Below, in pieces: positions 43,546 to 52,429 of a DNA stretch of 64,000 nt. A model generated the notes under the pieces. That model worked only from the letters and a program-made list of their open reading frames with translations, searched no databases and was not told the origin of the DNA. The position numbers and the translations under genes were made by a program. The stretch comes from Sulfurospirillum cavolei (lineage in GTDB: Bacteria; Campylobacterota; Campylobacteria; Campylobacterales; Sulfurospirillaceae): NCBI RefSeq assembly GCF_001548055.1, contig NZ_AP014724.1:1860001-1924000 (forward strand), in the 5' to 3' direction. Positions within the stretch are counted from its first letter, which is position 1. Each line of letters opens with the position of its first letter.

Positions 43546-45205
43546 AGCTAAACCTTAAAGGAATCAACGGAGCTTCGCGCTCTTTAGGATATGCCGACGT
43601 AGCGATCGAGCGATGGTATTTCGTAATTTTTGCTTTCCACAGCGGCATCAGCAACACCGAAGAAGGCTCGTAAGAGACCTCTTTGTTGACCGCCAAAACG
43701 ATATTGGGTGCGGGAACGGCTAACATGTAAGCTTTTTCATAGGCACGATGGACGATTTTAGAGACGATTTCGTAAAAACTTTCGCTTTGAAACTCTGCGT
43801 CGAAAAACTGCTCGATATACGTTTGCATCACGTCGTCTTTGTCCATTGCCGACCATTTATCGGCAACACGGTACGCAAAAAATGCCGTCCACGGATTGTT
43901 ACTACTCCAATCGTCATTTCCCCATGTCAAAATATCCCATGTTTTAGGCGATTCGCGATTGGTTAAGAGCTGCTCGTAAATGACTTTTTCGTTCGGCGTA
44001 ATCGTATATTCTAAACTCACACCGTAGCGTTTGAGCTGATGCTCGATCCCGTGCCATAAAAACATAAACCGATCCATCGTAATGACGTTAAGGTGCAATC
44101 CCTCAAGCGTTTGTTTGAGTGCTTTTTCCTCGTCGGCGGTATTTCTTGCACGTTGTCCCCACGTCGGCAAATCCGTGATAGCGCGTTTGATCGAACGGTA
44201 ATTGGGACTGGCTTCGCTCGGGGCTAACACACCTTCGTTTTTGTAAACAAAATTTAAAAGGTTTTCCTGATTGATCGCTTTATTGAGTGCAATGCGGATC
44301 TTTTGATCTTGCAAACGACTCTTGGGTTTTAGCAGGTTAAAATAGATCGAGATATTGTGAAGCGAGGGTTTGGTAACCAATCGCGCGTACTTGGAAAGCA
44401 CGGTTTCGACTTTTTTATTAAACGGGATCGGCGTAATATCGAGCGTTCCCTCTTCCAATGCCATTCGTACGGCTTCTTGGGAAGTCAGCTCCGTGTAGAC
44501 CGTGATTTTTTCGATGTAAGGAAGCCCTTTTTCGTAGTAATTTTCATTGGCGACCAACTCCAACGTCGGCGTTTGATACCGTCCCGTCGCATACCCTTTT
44601 TCCAATCGGTAAGGTCCCAATCCCCACGGGCCTGGAGCTTGCATACTGTTACATGTAGAACCCTCTTTGGTGCTCCAACCGTAACGCTTCAAGTACTCGC
44701 TCGGATACAGATTGATCGACGTTAAGTCGCTGAACAATAATCCGTAAGGCTTGTTCAAGTGAATGCGAATCGTGTAGGCATCGACTTTTTCGACGCTTTG
44801 AAGCCTTTTATGAATGTCCGAATAAACGACGGGGTCTTGCATAAAATAGCGAAAATTTTCCACCACCGAATCGGCGTTAAAGGGTGTACCGTTTTGGAAC
44901 AAGACGCCGCGTCTGAGCGTTAATTCGTAAGTCAAATCGTCGATCTTGCGATGGGACGTCGCCATCATGTATTCCCAGCCGTTTTCGTTATCGCTGGAAC
45001 GCACGAGCGTCCCGTTAATCAATTTGGAAACATACAGATACGGCATCGTCGGGAAAAAAACGCTGATATGCGATCCTTCGAGCCTTTCATTTAGAAGCGT
45101 GGTATTAAAGTCGTCTTGGCGCGCATGAAAAGGTTCTTTCCAACCCTCGGCATGCGCGATCAGCGCGATCAAAATTCCCCAATACAAAAGTCTAGCACAT
45201 TTCAA
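43538..45205 (-). CDS. Periplasmic binding protein, peptide/nickel (SBP_bac_5) family, inside a two-component operon
   Basis: The 555-residue secreted protein (signal LLYWGILIALIAHAEG) has the family-5 signatures YELTLRRGVLFQNGTPFNADSVVENFRY and IRIALNKAINQENLLNFVYKN. Such proteins usually feed ABC importers of peptides or nickel, but no permease or ATPase gene is near. It sits between a response regulator (overlap 14 bases) and a histidine kinase (overlap 8 bases), so a sensory role presenting ligand to the kinase is inferred. The start is probably TTG with AGGA upstream. Ligand unknown. Confidence 0.87.
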   Translation of the reverse strand: MKCARLLYWGILIALIAHAEGWKEPFHARQDDFNTTLLNERLEGSHISVFFPTMPYLYVSKLINGTLVRSSDNENGWEYMMATSHRKIDDLTYELTLRRGVLFQNGTPFNADSVVENFRYFMQDPVVYSDIHKRLQSVEKVDAYTIRIHLNKPYGLLFSDLTSINLYPSEYLKRYGWSTKEGSTCNSMQAPGPWGLGPYRLEKGYATGRYQTPTLELVANENYYEKGLPYIEKITVYTELTSQEAVRMALEEGTLDITPIPFNKKVETVLSKYARLVTKPSLHNISIYFNLLKPKSRLQDQKIRIALNKAINQENLLNFVYKNEGVLAPSEASPNYRSIKRAITDLPTWGQRARNTADEEKALKQTLEGLHLNVITMDRFMFLWHGIEHQLKRYGVSLEYTITPNEKVIYEQLLTNRESPKTWDILTWGNDDWSSNNPWTAFFAYRVADKWSAMDKDDVMQTYIEQFFDAEFQSESFYEIVSKIVHRAYEKAYMLAVPAPNIVLAVNKEVSYEPSSVLLMPLWKAKITKYHRSIATSAYPKEREAPLIPLRFSYD

Positions 45206-45884
45206 ATCGGTATCCTACGCCCGAGAGGTTCGTGATGAAATCCTTGGGCAGTTTTTTGCGTAAATTTCGCACCAAAGAACGAAGCGCGCTATCGGTCATC
45301 ACGTCGTCTTGCCAGATATGCGACTGGAGCTCGTCGTACGTGACGATGCGTTGTTTATTGTGCAATAAAAGTTCTAAAAAAAGAGCCTCTTTTTTGTTGA
45401 GATGAATCATCTCGCCTTCAAACCGAAGTTCTTTATGATCGACGTCGTAAAAGTAACCGCACGGCAATTCGTAGACGATCGCATGGTTTTTGCTAATGCG
45501 TTTTAAACATCGCTGCAACGCTTCGAGCAATCCTTTGAGATTGACGGGTTTGACGATGTACTGCTCCAAATGAAGGTCGACGACTTTTAGCAAATACTCC
45601 TTATCCGTATGCGCCGAAATAATCACCAAAGGCGTCGTTTCGTCTTCGGCACGAATCTTCTCGACCAGCTCAATTCCGTTCATGACGGGCATCAGTACGT
45701 CGGTTATCACGATATCGGGGCGTTCTTTTCGGTACAACTCCAAAGCGACTTTCCCGTTTTCCGCCTCCAACACCTCTTTGGCGTAATAGCGAAGCGATGC
45801 GGCGATATTTTTGCGTATGCCGTCTTCGTCTTCGGCATACAAAATTCTGAGGGCTTTCAAATGCTCTAAAAAAAGCTTATCCAC
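45192..45884 (-). CDS. OmpR-type response regulator
   Basis: The 230-residue regulator has a receiver domain (about 8-120; ILYAEDEDGIRKN, IVITDVLMPVMNG with the phosphoacceptor Asp, VIISAHTD, YIVKPV). A winged-helix Trans_reg_C domain follows (about 140-228; LNKKEALFLELLLHNKQRIVTYDELQSHIW, SLVRNLRKKLP, GVGYRF). I chose a GTG at 45884 because AAGGAG sits 10 bases upstream. The frame continues to a TTG at 45974, which would overlap the preceding gene. It probably regulates the adjacent molybdoenzyme genes in response to the binding protein and kinase. Confidence 0.9.
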   Translation of the reverse strand: MDKLFLEHLKALRILYAEDEDGIRKNIAASLRYYAKEVLEAENGKVALELYRKERPDIVITDVLMPVMNGIELVEKIRAEDETTPLVIISAHTDKEYLLKVVDLHLEQYIVKPVNLKGLLEALQRCLKRISKNHAIVYELPCGYFYDVDHKELRFEGEMIHLNKKEALFLELLLHNKQRIVTYDELQSHIWQDDVMTDSALRSLVRNLRKKLPKDFITNLSGVGYRFEMC

Positions 45885-45970
45885 GTTTTTTTGCTCCTTC
45901 GCAAAGCTTTTTACTTGCGTGCGTTGAATTTTAGTGTCGTATTTGCAAGACTTGCAACTAAAATTCCGCC

Positions 45971-46339
45971 TCAACTGCTTTTATAAATCAAATTGACGCG
46001 TATGCCGATAACGTGCCGTCCTTCGCTTAAAGGACGAATGCTCGTTTTCGGATACCAGCCTTGCATAACCGGCAAAGAAGAAGGCGATTCGAGCGTATCG
46101 ACCAGAACATTGACAAAGTAGCCTGAGGGCAGATCGGGCTTTTCCAGTTTTATTATAACGAAGTTTTCCTCTCCGACGCGGTATTGAGCAGGCTCTTCGA
46201 TTTCAACGTGCTGATGCGACAATTCGCCAAACTGCGGATCGCCGAAACTACACACGCTCGGGGCTCCCATACTGCCCCAAGCGCAACCGAGTAAAGCCCA
46301 GAGCATACACCATGCGATTTTGAGCTTTAGCGGTAACAT
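45971..46339 (-). CDS. Small secreted protein, candidate lipoprotein
   Basis: The 122-residue protein has an N-terminal signal (LKIAWCMLWALLGCAWG) whose LLGC could be a lipobox. The rest is a compact, mostly beta-type domain (YRVGEENFVIIKLEKPDLPSGYFVNVLVDTLE...GRHVIGIRVNLIYKSS) that I do not recognise. It lies 3 bases after the DmsB-like gene, so a role in the same periplasmic redox system, or in signalling to the downstream binding protein, is suggested by position only. Confidence 0.7.
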   Translation of the reverse strand: MLPLKLKIAWCMLWALLGCAWGSMGAPSVCSFGDPQFGELSHQHVEIEEPAQYRVGEENFVIIKLEKPDLPSGYFVNVLVDTLESPSSLPVMQGWYPKTSIRPLSEGRHVIGIRVNLIYKSS

Positions 46340-46342
46340 CGT

Positions 46343-46978
46343 TTATCCTTTAGGTTGTCGGTAGATCTCTTTAGGCATAAAGGGATGGATAAAGCGTGTC
46401 GAAGGTTTCGTCTCCGCATCGATCGCATAGTCGATACCGATAGGGTCGCTTCGAAGCTCTTTGTATTTGGGGTCGTGGAGATCGATGATCGTGATCGCAT
46501 GAACCGGACACGATTGGACGCACGCGGTCGTTTTGCCCTCTTCTTGTCGCTCCCAACACATACTGCACTTCTCGGCACGCCCCATTTTCGTATTGAACTT
46601 CGATGCCCCGAACGGACACGCTTTCACGCAACCGCCGCAACCGATACAGATACTTTGGTCGTGTTTACAAATACCCGTTTCCGGATCTTTCGTATGCGCC
46701 CCGACCGGACAAATGGCGACACAAGCGGGGTTTTCGCAGTGGTTACACGCCAAGGAGAAGTAAAATCGCTCCATCGGCATCGACACTTTCGGTGCTTTTT
46801 GGTACGAGGTCAGCGTCGGTAAAATATTGTTATTGTCGATCAGATAATCTTCCGCACCGATCTCACGGACTTTTCGCCACGTAACGCCTTGGTCTTGATG
46901 GTATTGGTTTTTACACGCCATAGCACAGGTATTGCATCCAAGACAGATGCTTCCGTCGACTAAAAATGCTTTTTGCAT
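46343..46978 (-). CDS. DmsB-like four-cluster ferredoxin subunit
   Basis: The 211-residue electron-transfer subunit has four [4Fe-4S] motifs: CLGCNTCAMACKNQ, CNHCENPACVAICP, CIGCGGCVKACP, and CSMCWERQEEGKTTACVQSCP. Spacing and order match DmsB/PsrB/PhsB subunits, which pass electrons to the molybdenum subunit. No DmsC/NrfD-type membrane anchor is encoded nearby. It follows the catalytic gene by 12 bases. Confidence 0.92.
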   Translation of the reverse strand: MQKAFLVDGSICLGCNTCAMACKNQYHQDQGVTWRKVREIGAEDYLIDNNNILPTLTSYQKAPKVSMPMERFYFSLACNHCENPACVAICPVGAHTKDPETGICKHDQSICIGCGGCVKACPFGASKFNTKMGRAEKCSMCWERQEEGKTTACVQSCPVHAITIIDLHDPKYKELRSDPIGIDYAIDAETKPSTRFIHPFMPKEIYRQPKG

Positions 46979-46990
46979 CGTCCTCTCCTC

Positions 46991-49267
46991 TTATAGTTTT
47001 TTGAAATTAACAAACGTATCGTGTAACGCAACACCCGGTGCACCCGTTTTAAACGCACCCATGTCTGAACTGGTATCATCGACGAGTTCATTCACGTTGT
47101 AAATTTTGTTGTGGTAGTACTGCTCGTACATCAAAAGCGTTCCTTTTTGAACGTTATCGGTCACTTTCGCACGCACGCGTAAAACACCTTGGCGGTTGAA
47201 AACGGCAACCATATCGTCCGTGTCGACCATCTTTTCTTCCGCATCATCAGGGTTGATATACACATACGGCTCCGGATGAAAATCCTCCATCCATTCCAAA
47301 TTTTGGAACTGAGAGTGCAAGCTCCACCTGCTGTGAGGTGAGGTCATACGGAAACGATCGTAGGGCTTACGAACTTCAAGATACGCCGGCAATGCGCTAC
47401 CGAAAAGCTCCAACGCTTTATCCGAATAAAACTCAAATTTACCGCTAGGGGTTTTAAACTTACCGTCGGCATAGGGAATAACCGCTTTGGCTTTAACAGG
47501 ACCCTTTTTAAGCTCTTCCCATGATTGGATACCGAATTGCTCGTAAATTGCCGGATTGAACTCTTTGATCGTCATCTCTTTACTGTCCACGCTTTGCGGG
47601 AACGTACACGAACCTTTGGAGAGTTGATTCATACGTTTGGAAAGCATCGCCGCGATTTCAAGATCAGACTTAATCTCAAAAAGCGGTTTAATCGCTTGCT
47701 CGTTGATGCTCAACCAATAATGCCAGTAAGAGACGTTAACGTCGTACTCTTCAAATTGAGTGGTTACGGGAAGTACGATGTCCGCCCATTTAGCGGTTTC
47801 ATTAAAGAATTGATCGGCAACGACCACAAGATCGAGCTGTTGAAACGCGCGAATCAACTGGTTACGATCAAAATCTTGCGCGAAAACGTTTTTACATGCG
47901 ACCCAAAGAAGTCTTACTTTTGGCTCTTTGGCACTCATCAGTTCACGCGCGGTTTTATTGATGTTTAAAAAGCGATCGGTATACGCCGCTTTTTCGCCGC
48001 CCACTTGAGCAAACTCGCCTTTGGCACCTTCAGGTCCCGTGTATCCGACACTGCCTTCGGGTTTGACTTGGCTGAGTGCCGCGTAGTTAAAACCCCACGT
48101 GTTAAGGTGTCCATAGCGTGCACCGCCCGCGTATTTGCCGATATTGCCGCTTACTGCCACCAACGCATCGATCGCACGGATCATGGAACCGCCGTTGGTG
48201 TGGCGTTGCATACCGTACCCCATCCAAACGGTCGCAGGTTTTGCTTTGGCAAACGATAAAGCCAACTCTTTAATCATCGCTAAAGGAATACCCGTCACTT
48301 TGGAGACGTCGTCTAATTTTACCTCTTTATCAAGATACGCTTTGTACTCTTTATACCCTTTGGAATGAGCGTCCAACCATTTTTGATCGTGCAATTTTGC
48401 ATCGATGATGATTTTTGCCATTCCCAAAGCCAATAAGCCGTCCGTTCCCGTTTTGATCTGAAGGTATTGGCTTGCTTTAGATGCCGTTTCCGTAAAAATC
48501 GGATCGATCACGACGACCTTCGCCCCTTTGCTTTTGGCTTCATATATGTACTTCATGGAGTGTACGGAGTTTGCGGCAGGATTGACACCCCAAAGAATGA
48601 TAAATTTGCTGTCTTTCATCTCTTCAGGATCGTTACACCACATATCGCCCATGTCGAGGTTTTGCGCATCGATACCCGCAGGCCAGCACGGCGTTCCCGC
48701 AAGGCGCGTCGTATAGCCGATGGAGTTAAACATACCCTCGATACCGTAATGCGTAATGCCGAAATTACCGGAATATTTGGTCAATGCCGCACCCAGTAAG
48801 GTACCGTCTTCTTTTTTCATGTCCAAAAGTTTTTTAGCAATGATGTCGATGGCTTGATCCCACGAAATACGTTTCCACGTTCCGCTTCCCTTGCCGCCGA
48901 CTTGCATCATCGGATACTTAAGACGTCGTGCCGAATAGACGCGCTTGACGTACGAGTTACCTTTAACGCAACATCCGCCTCGGGTATACGTCGATTCTTG
49001 CGCGCCTTCGATAAACTGCATCACGCCGTCTTTGACGTAGGTTTTGATGCTACAGGTATCGTAGCAGTTTCTTGGACACGCATTACGGAAAGTTTGATAA
49101 CTTTTTTCGCCCGAATAGGGGATTTTCGTATTCAAATCTTCGTTTGCCTCCAAAACGCCTCCGGGCAATGCGGATAAAACACCGCTTGCGGCAAGCCCTT
49201 TGAGAAAGCTCCTTCTGCTGATCGTGTTGTTGAGTATCTCCTCAACCTTTGCTTTGGAATAACTCAT
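46991..49267 (-). CDS. DMSO-reductase-family molybdopterin catalytic subunit
   Basis: The product is 758 residues. A Tat signal (SRRSFLKGLAASGVLSALPGG, about 18-38) exports it folded. The [4Fe-4S] motif is CPRNCYDTC...GGCCVKG (about 63-100). Bis-MGD blocks YSARRLKYPMMQVGGKGSG and KFIILWGVNPAANSVHSM resemble DmsA/PhsA types. In the metal-ligand region, where DmsA has Ser, the sequence reads GTPCWPAGID, so Cys is a candidate ligand; this needs alignment. The substrate is uncertain (S-oxide, N-oxide, thiosulfate, polysulfide or other). ATG 49267 has AAGGAG upstream and overlaps the TorD-like stop. Confidence 0.9.
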   Translation of the reverse strand: MSYSKAKVEEILNNTISRRSFLKGLAASGVLSALPGGVLEANEDLNTKIPYSGEKSYQTFRNACPRNCYDTCSIKTYVKDGVMQFIEGAQESTYTRGGCCVKGNSYVKRVYSARRLKYPMMQVGGKGSGTWKRISWDQAIDIIAKKLLDMKKEDGTLLGAALTKYSGNFGITHYGIEGMFNSIGYTTRLAGTPCWPAGIDAQNLDMGDMWCNDPEEMKDSKFIILWGVNPAANSVHSMKYIYEAKSKGAKVVVIDPIFTETASKASQYLQIKTGTDGLLALGMAKIIIDAKLHDQKWLDAHSKGYKEYKAYLDKEVKLDDVSKVTGIPLAMIKELALSFAKAKPATVWMGYGMQRHTNGGSMIRAIDALVAVSGNIGKYAGGARYGHLNTWGFNYAALSQVKPEGSVGYTGPEGAKGEFAQVGGEKAAYTDRFLNINKTARELMSAKEPKVRLLWVACKNVFAQDFDRNQLIRAFQQLDLVVVADQFFNETAKWADIVLPVTTQFEEYDVNVSYWHYWLSINEQAIKPLFEIKSDLEIAAMLSKRMNQLSKGSCTFPQSVDSKEMTIKEFNPAIYEQFGIQSWEELKKGPVKAKAVIPYADGKFKTPSGKFEFYSDKALELFGSALPAYLEVRKPYDRFRMTSPHSRWSLHSQFQNLEWMEDFHPEPYVYINPDDAEEKMVDTDDMVAVFNRQGVLRVRAKVTDNVQKGTLLMYEQYYHNKIYNVNELVDDTSSDMGAFKTGAPGVALHDTFVNFKKL

Positions 49268-49824
49268 TCGTGACTCCTTGTTGTCGTTGTTTCTCTTATC
49301 AAGAATGATTTGAGCTCGTTTAAAATAAAGTGAATCGCATTGTCGCCTTCGCTTCGTCCATGCATCGCGCGTTCGATCAATTGCGGCATCCAAACCGCGA
49401 TATGCTCGTGAAAAAAGTAGTAACGAAGTTCGCTTAAGTAAGCGACGTTTTTGACCTCTTCTAAATAAATCAATTGGTAATACGCATCCAGCTCCACGCC
49501 GATATGATCTTCGGGAACGATGTTTTTTAAGGGATAAAAAAAGCCCATCGTTTCGTAAAGCGATCTTACATGTAAGGTGCTTTGCGTCATCACGCTTTGA
49601 GGATCGTCGATATAGACCGAGGCAAAAGGATCGGCAATCGGTTCCATGGGACCCACGAAATAACGATTGAATAAAATTTCCAGTTCGTCCTCGTCGATCG
49701 AATGCTCGAGCGAAAACGCATCGTAAGCCTCTTTAAGCGTTTGAGAATTGTGCGCGTTGAAAAAATCGCGTAAACGTTTGAGCGTCGCCAAACGCTCTGA
49801 TCGAGAAAGAAGATCATTTTGCAT
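49264..49824 (-). CDS. TorD-family molybdoenzyme chaperone
   Basis: The 186-residue all-helical protein is a TorD/DmsD type chaperone. Such proteins bind the Tat signal of a molybdoenzyme until cofactor insertion is complete. Supporting signs are VGPMEPIADPFASVYIDDP, SLYETMGFFYPLKNIVPEDHIGVELDAYYQLI and FFHEHIAVWMPQLIERA. It overlaps the catalytic gene by 4 bases and is first in the operon, so it most likely serves that enzyme. A dispersed motif at 49568-49573 encodes Leu-His-Val. Confidence 0.88.
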   Translation of the reverse strand: MQNDLLSRSERLATLKRLRDFFNAHNSQTLKEAYDAFSLEHSIDEDELEILFNRYFVGPMEPIADPFASVYIDDPQSVMTQSTLHVRSLYETMGFFYPLKNIVPEDHIGVELDAYYQLIYLEEVKNVAYLSELRYYFFHEHIAVWMPQLIERAMHGRSEGDNAIHFILNELKSFLIRETTTTRSHE

Positions 49825-49967
49825 TTTAAACTCTTTATGTAATCTGTTTTATTTAGAAACGTACAAGAATGGTAAATGAAAAAAAGAGCAAAAAAATCGC
49901 AAAACAAGCAGAAAACGACGTAAAAAGTTAAATGTAGGGAAACGTTACATGTGAAGAAAAGTAGAGG

Positions 49968-49999
49968 CGTTTCGCCGCATACAAACGTGCGGCGAAACG
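49968..49999 (-). terminator. Terminator of ychF
   Basis: A 12-bp perfect stem (CGTTTCGCCGCA / TGCGGCGAAACG) with an 8-base loop lies 13 bases after the ychF stop. The following T-run is weak. Confidence 0.7.
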
Positions 50000-50012
50000 T
50001 TAAAAGTAGAAA

Positions 50013-51113
50013 TTATACGTTAAATCTAAAGTGCATGACGTCGCCGTCTTGGACGACGTAGTCTTTGCCTTCTAAGCGCATTTTACCCGCTTCTTTAGCA
50101 CCGGTTTCGCCCTGACATGCAATATAATCGTCATAGCCGATCACTTCGGCACGGATAAAACCTTTTTCAAAGTCGTTGTGAATGACCGAAGCGGCTTTGG
50201 GGGCACGCCATCCCTTGCGAATCGTCCATGCGCGTACCTCTTTAACGCCCGCGGTAAAATACGACGCAAGCCCCAATTTTTCGAATGCCAAACGAATAAT
50301 CTGTTTTAAGCCGGACTCTTGCACGCCCAACTCTTTTAAGAACTCTTCCGCCTCTTCTTCTTCGAGTGCGACCATCTCTTCTTCGACTTTCGCGCACAAC
50401 ACGACCACGTCCGCACCGACTGCTTTAGCATGGTCTTTGACCGCTTTGACAAAATCATTTTCCTCTAAAAGTCCCGCTTCATCGACGTTTGCGCCGTAAA
50501 TGACGGTTTTGTTGGAGAGAAAACGAAGCTCTTTATCCAAAGCTTCAAAGTGTGCATCGTCTTGTTTGGCAAACGTACTCACCGGTTTGAGCTCGTCTAA
50601 ATGCGCTCTTAACGCTTCTGCGATTTCCAAGACTCCTTGCGCGCTTTTATCGGCTTTGGCTTGACGTCGTAAGCGATCGAGTTTTTTATCGAGCTGCTGC
50701 ACGTCGGCTAAAATCAGTTCCGTTTCGATAATTTCGATGTCGCGTATCGGATTGACGCTGTTTTCCACATGCGTGATGTTTTCGTCCTCAAAACAACGTA
50801 CCATATGCAAAATAACTTCGACTTCACGGATATTGGAGAGAAACTGATTGCCCAGTCCCTCGCCCGCACTAGCACCCTTAACCAAGCCCGCAATATCCAC
50901 GAAATCAACGGTAGAGTGTTGAATACGCTCGGGATTGACGATTTTCGCAAGCTCTTCAAGCCGCGGATCGGGAACGGGTACGATGGCTTTATTGGGCTCG
51001 ATCGTACAAAAAGGATAATTCGCTGATTCTGCATTTTGCGCTTTGGTCAGCGCATTAAACGTGGTAGATTTTCCGACATTGGGGAGTCCTACGATACCGA
51101 CACCTAAACCCAT
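50013..51113 (-). CDS. ychF: Redox-regulated ATPase YchF
   Basis: The 366-residue Obg-family P-loop protein prefers ATP over GTP and associates with ribosomes. G1 is GLPNVGKSTTFN (about 9-20), G3 is DFVDIAGLVKGASAGEGLG, and the G4 region is YGANVDE. The C-terminal TGS domain (about 280-365) includes VRAWTIRKGWRAPKAASVIHNDF and VVQDGDVMHFRF. It is highly conserved and complete. It is unrelated to the redox operons on either side. Confidence 0.97.
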   Translation of the reverse strand: MGLGVGIVGLPNVGKSTTFNALTKAQNAESANYPFCTIEPNKAIVPVPDPRLEELAKIVNPERIQHSTVDFVDIAGLVKGASAGEGLGNQFLSNIREVEVILHMVRCFEDENITHVENSVNPIRDIEIIETELILADVQQLDKKLDRLRRQAKADKSAQGVLEIAEALRAHLDELKPVSTFAKQDDAHFEALDKELRFLSNKTVIYGANVDEAGLLEENDFVKAVKDHAKAVGADVVVLCAKVEEEMVALEEEEAEEFLKELGVQESGLKQIIRLAFEKLGLASYFTAGVKEVRAWTIRKGWRAPKAASVIHNDFEKGFIRAEVIGYDDYIACQGETGAKEAGKMRLEGKDYVVQDGDVMHFRFNV

Positions 51114-51222
51114 AGATTGACCTTTTTAATTAACTTTTAAGGGCGATTTTACCCAAAAGCGTCTTAAAAACGCTCAAACAGGTACGAAAGAGCTTCGCCT
51201 TTCGTACTAAGGGATTACGCGT

Positions 51223-52191
51223 TTATTCTTGAACGCAGATCTCGCCTCGTTTGATATGTAAAATCGTCTGATACGCCACAACGGCTATTACGACGCTCGT
51301 TACCGCAACCATCGCATACGAGAGTCCCCGTAAAACGACGTCTTTGGTCTCGTGGTACATCAACATCGTGCTAATCGCCATCGCCGCCAAAGGAAACACG
51401 AACGCCCACCATGAGATAAAGAACTTGATTTTGACGAAGTTTTTGTACATAAACGCTAGTAAAAGCGTAAAGAAAAGAGCAAGATTAAACAAAATCGTTG
51501 CAAAAGCGTCGATCGTGCCGTACATCTTAAAGTACGCGATAAATCCTACCGCCGGCGGCGCGATGAGAATAAACATCGTCGGCATAAATTTGACGACCAA
51601 TTGATGGTGGAAAATAATGCGGTTGAGTAAAATCGCAAACAAAACGATCCAAAAGAAAAGCCCGCAACTAAAGAAATACATCAAAATACCGTGGCTCGCA
51701 AAACCGACGCCGCCCACGGGAACCAACAAATTTCCGACGATCGGGATAAACCACGCGGGATTGGAGTGTTCCAACTCTTGATTGCGATTGATCCAAAACG
51801 AAACGGTGTACATCGTCAAATAAAAATGGAGCACCGTTCCGGGATACCAAAACAGTGCGGCAACCTGAGGATACACTTCTTTATACACGATGGCTAACAT
51901 CAACATCGAAATCGAAATCGCCGCAAAAAAGTTGAGACGAATCGGATGCGAAAACTCTTTTTGAACCGCGGGTGCGTATTTGAGGTATTTGACGACGTAT
52001 ATCAGCGTAATAACGCAAAACAGTAAGGTCGAAATTCCCATAAGCACCGTACCGATCCACGCACTCATCGATAACCACAATGCCGCTTTTTGGTACATAA
52101 TCGTAAGACCGCTCATACCCATCACGATCGCATACATCATAATCGGAAAAAACTTGATCCTATTGTGTTCGCATGCACTTTTTTCTTCCAT
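51223..52191 (-). CDS. TDT/SLAC1 family transporter (TehA-like)
   Basis: The 322-residue inner-membrane protein has about ten hydrophobic helices, matching the tellurite-resistance/dicarboxylate transporter family. Recognisable parts include NFFAAISISMLMLAIV, NPAWFIPIVGNLLVPVGG and PTMFILIAPPAVGFIAYF. Relatives move malate, sulfite or chloride-like anions; substrate is not predictable. It stands alone between ychF and the nap operon end, with its own AT-rich upstream region. Confidence 0.88.
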   Translation of the reverse strand: MEEKSACEHNRIKFFPIMMYAIVMGMSGLTIMYQKAALWLSMSAWIGTVLMGISTLLFCVITLIYVVKYLKYAPAVQKEFSHPIRLNFFAAISISMLMLAIVYKEVYPQVAALFWYPGTVLHFYLTMYTVSFWINRNQELEHSNPAWFIPIVGNLLVPVGGVGFASHGILMYFFSCGLFFWIVLFAILLNRIIFHHQLVVKFMPTMFILIAPPAVGFIAYFKMYGTIDAFATILFNLALFFTLLLAFMYKNFVKIKFFISWWAFVFPLAAMAISTMLMYHETKDVVLRGLSYAMVAVTSVVIAVVAYQTILHIKRGEICVQE

Positions 52192-52374
52192 TTATTCCAC
52201 TCCTAACTATAATATTTTTTAAATATAATTATAAGAATAAACTCTTATCGATTAGAAAGCTCTAAATAAAATAATCTAGCTTTGCGAATTAATCGTCTGC
52301 TCGTAAAATCCATGGAGCGTGAGGTGCTAAAGAGGCGTATTTTTGCTTAATATGTAAAGCCAACAAAAAAGGAA

Positions 52375-52393
52375 GGGGTTTGATGAAAACCCC
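52375..52393 (-). terminator. Terminator of the nap operon
   Basis: On the minus strand GGGGTTT/AAACCCC forms a 7-bp stem with a 5-base loop followed by TTCCTTTTTT. It lies about 37 bases after the napD stop. The rest of the 52192-52429 gap shows no gene. Confidence 0.85.
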
Positions 52394-52429
52394 TGAGGAG
52401 AAACCGTATCGAAACGGACAAATGCGGTT

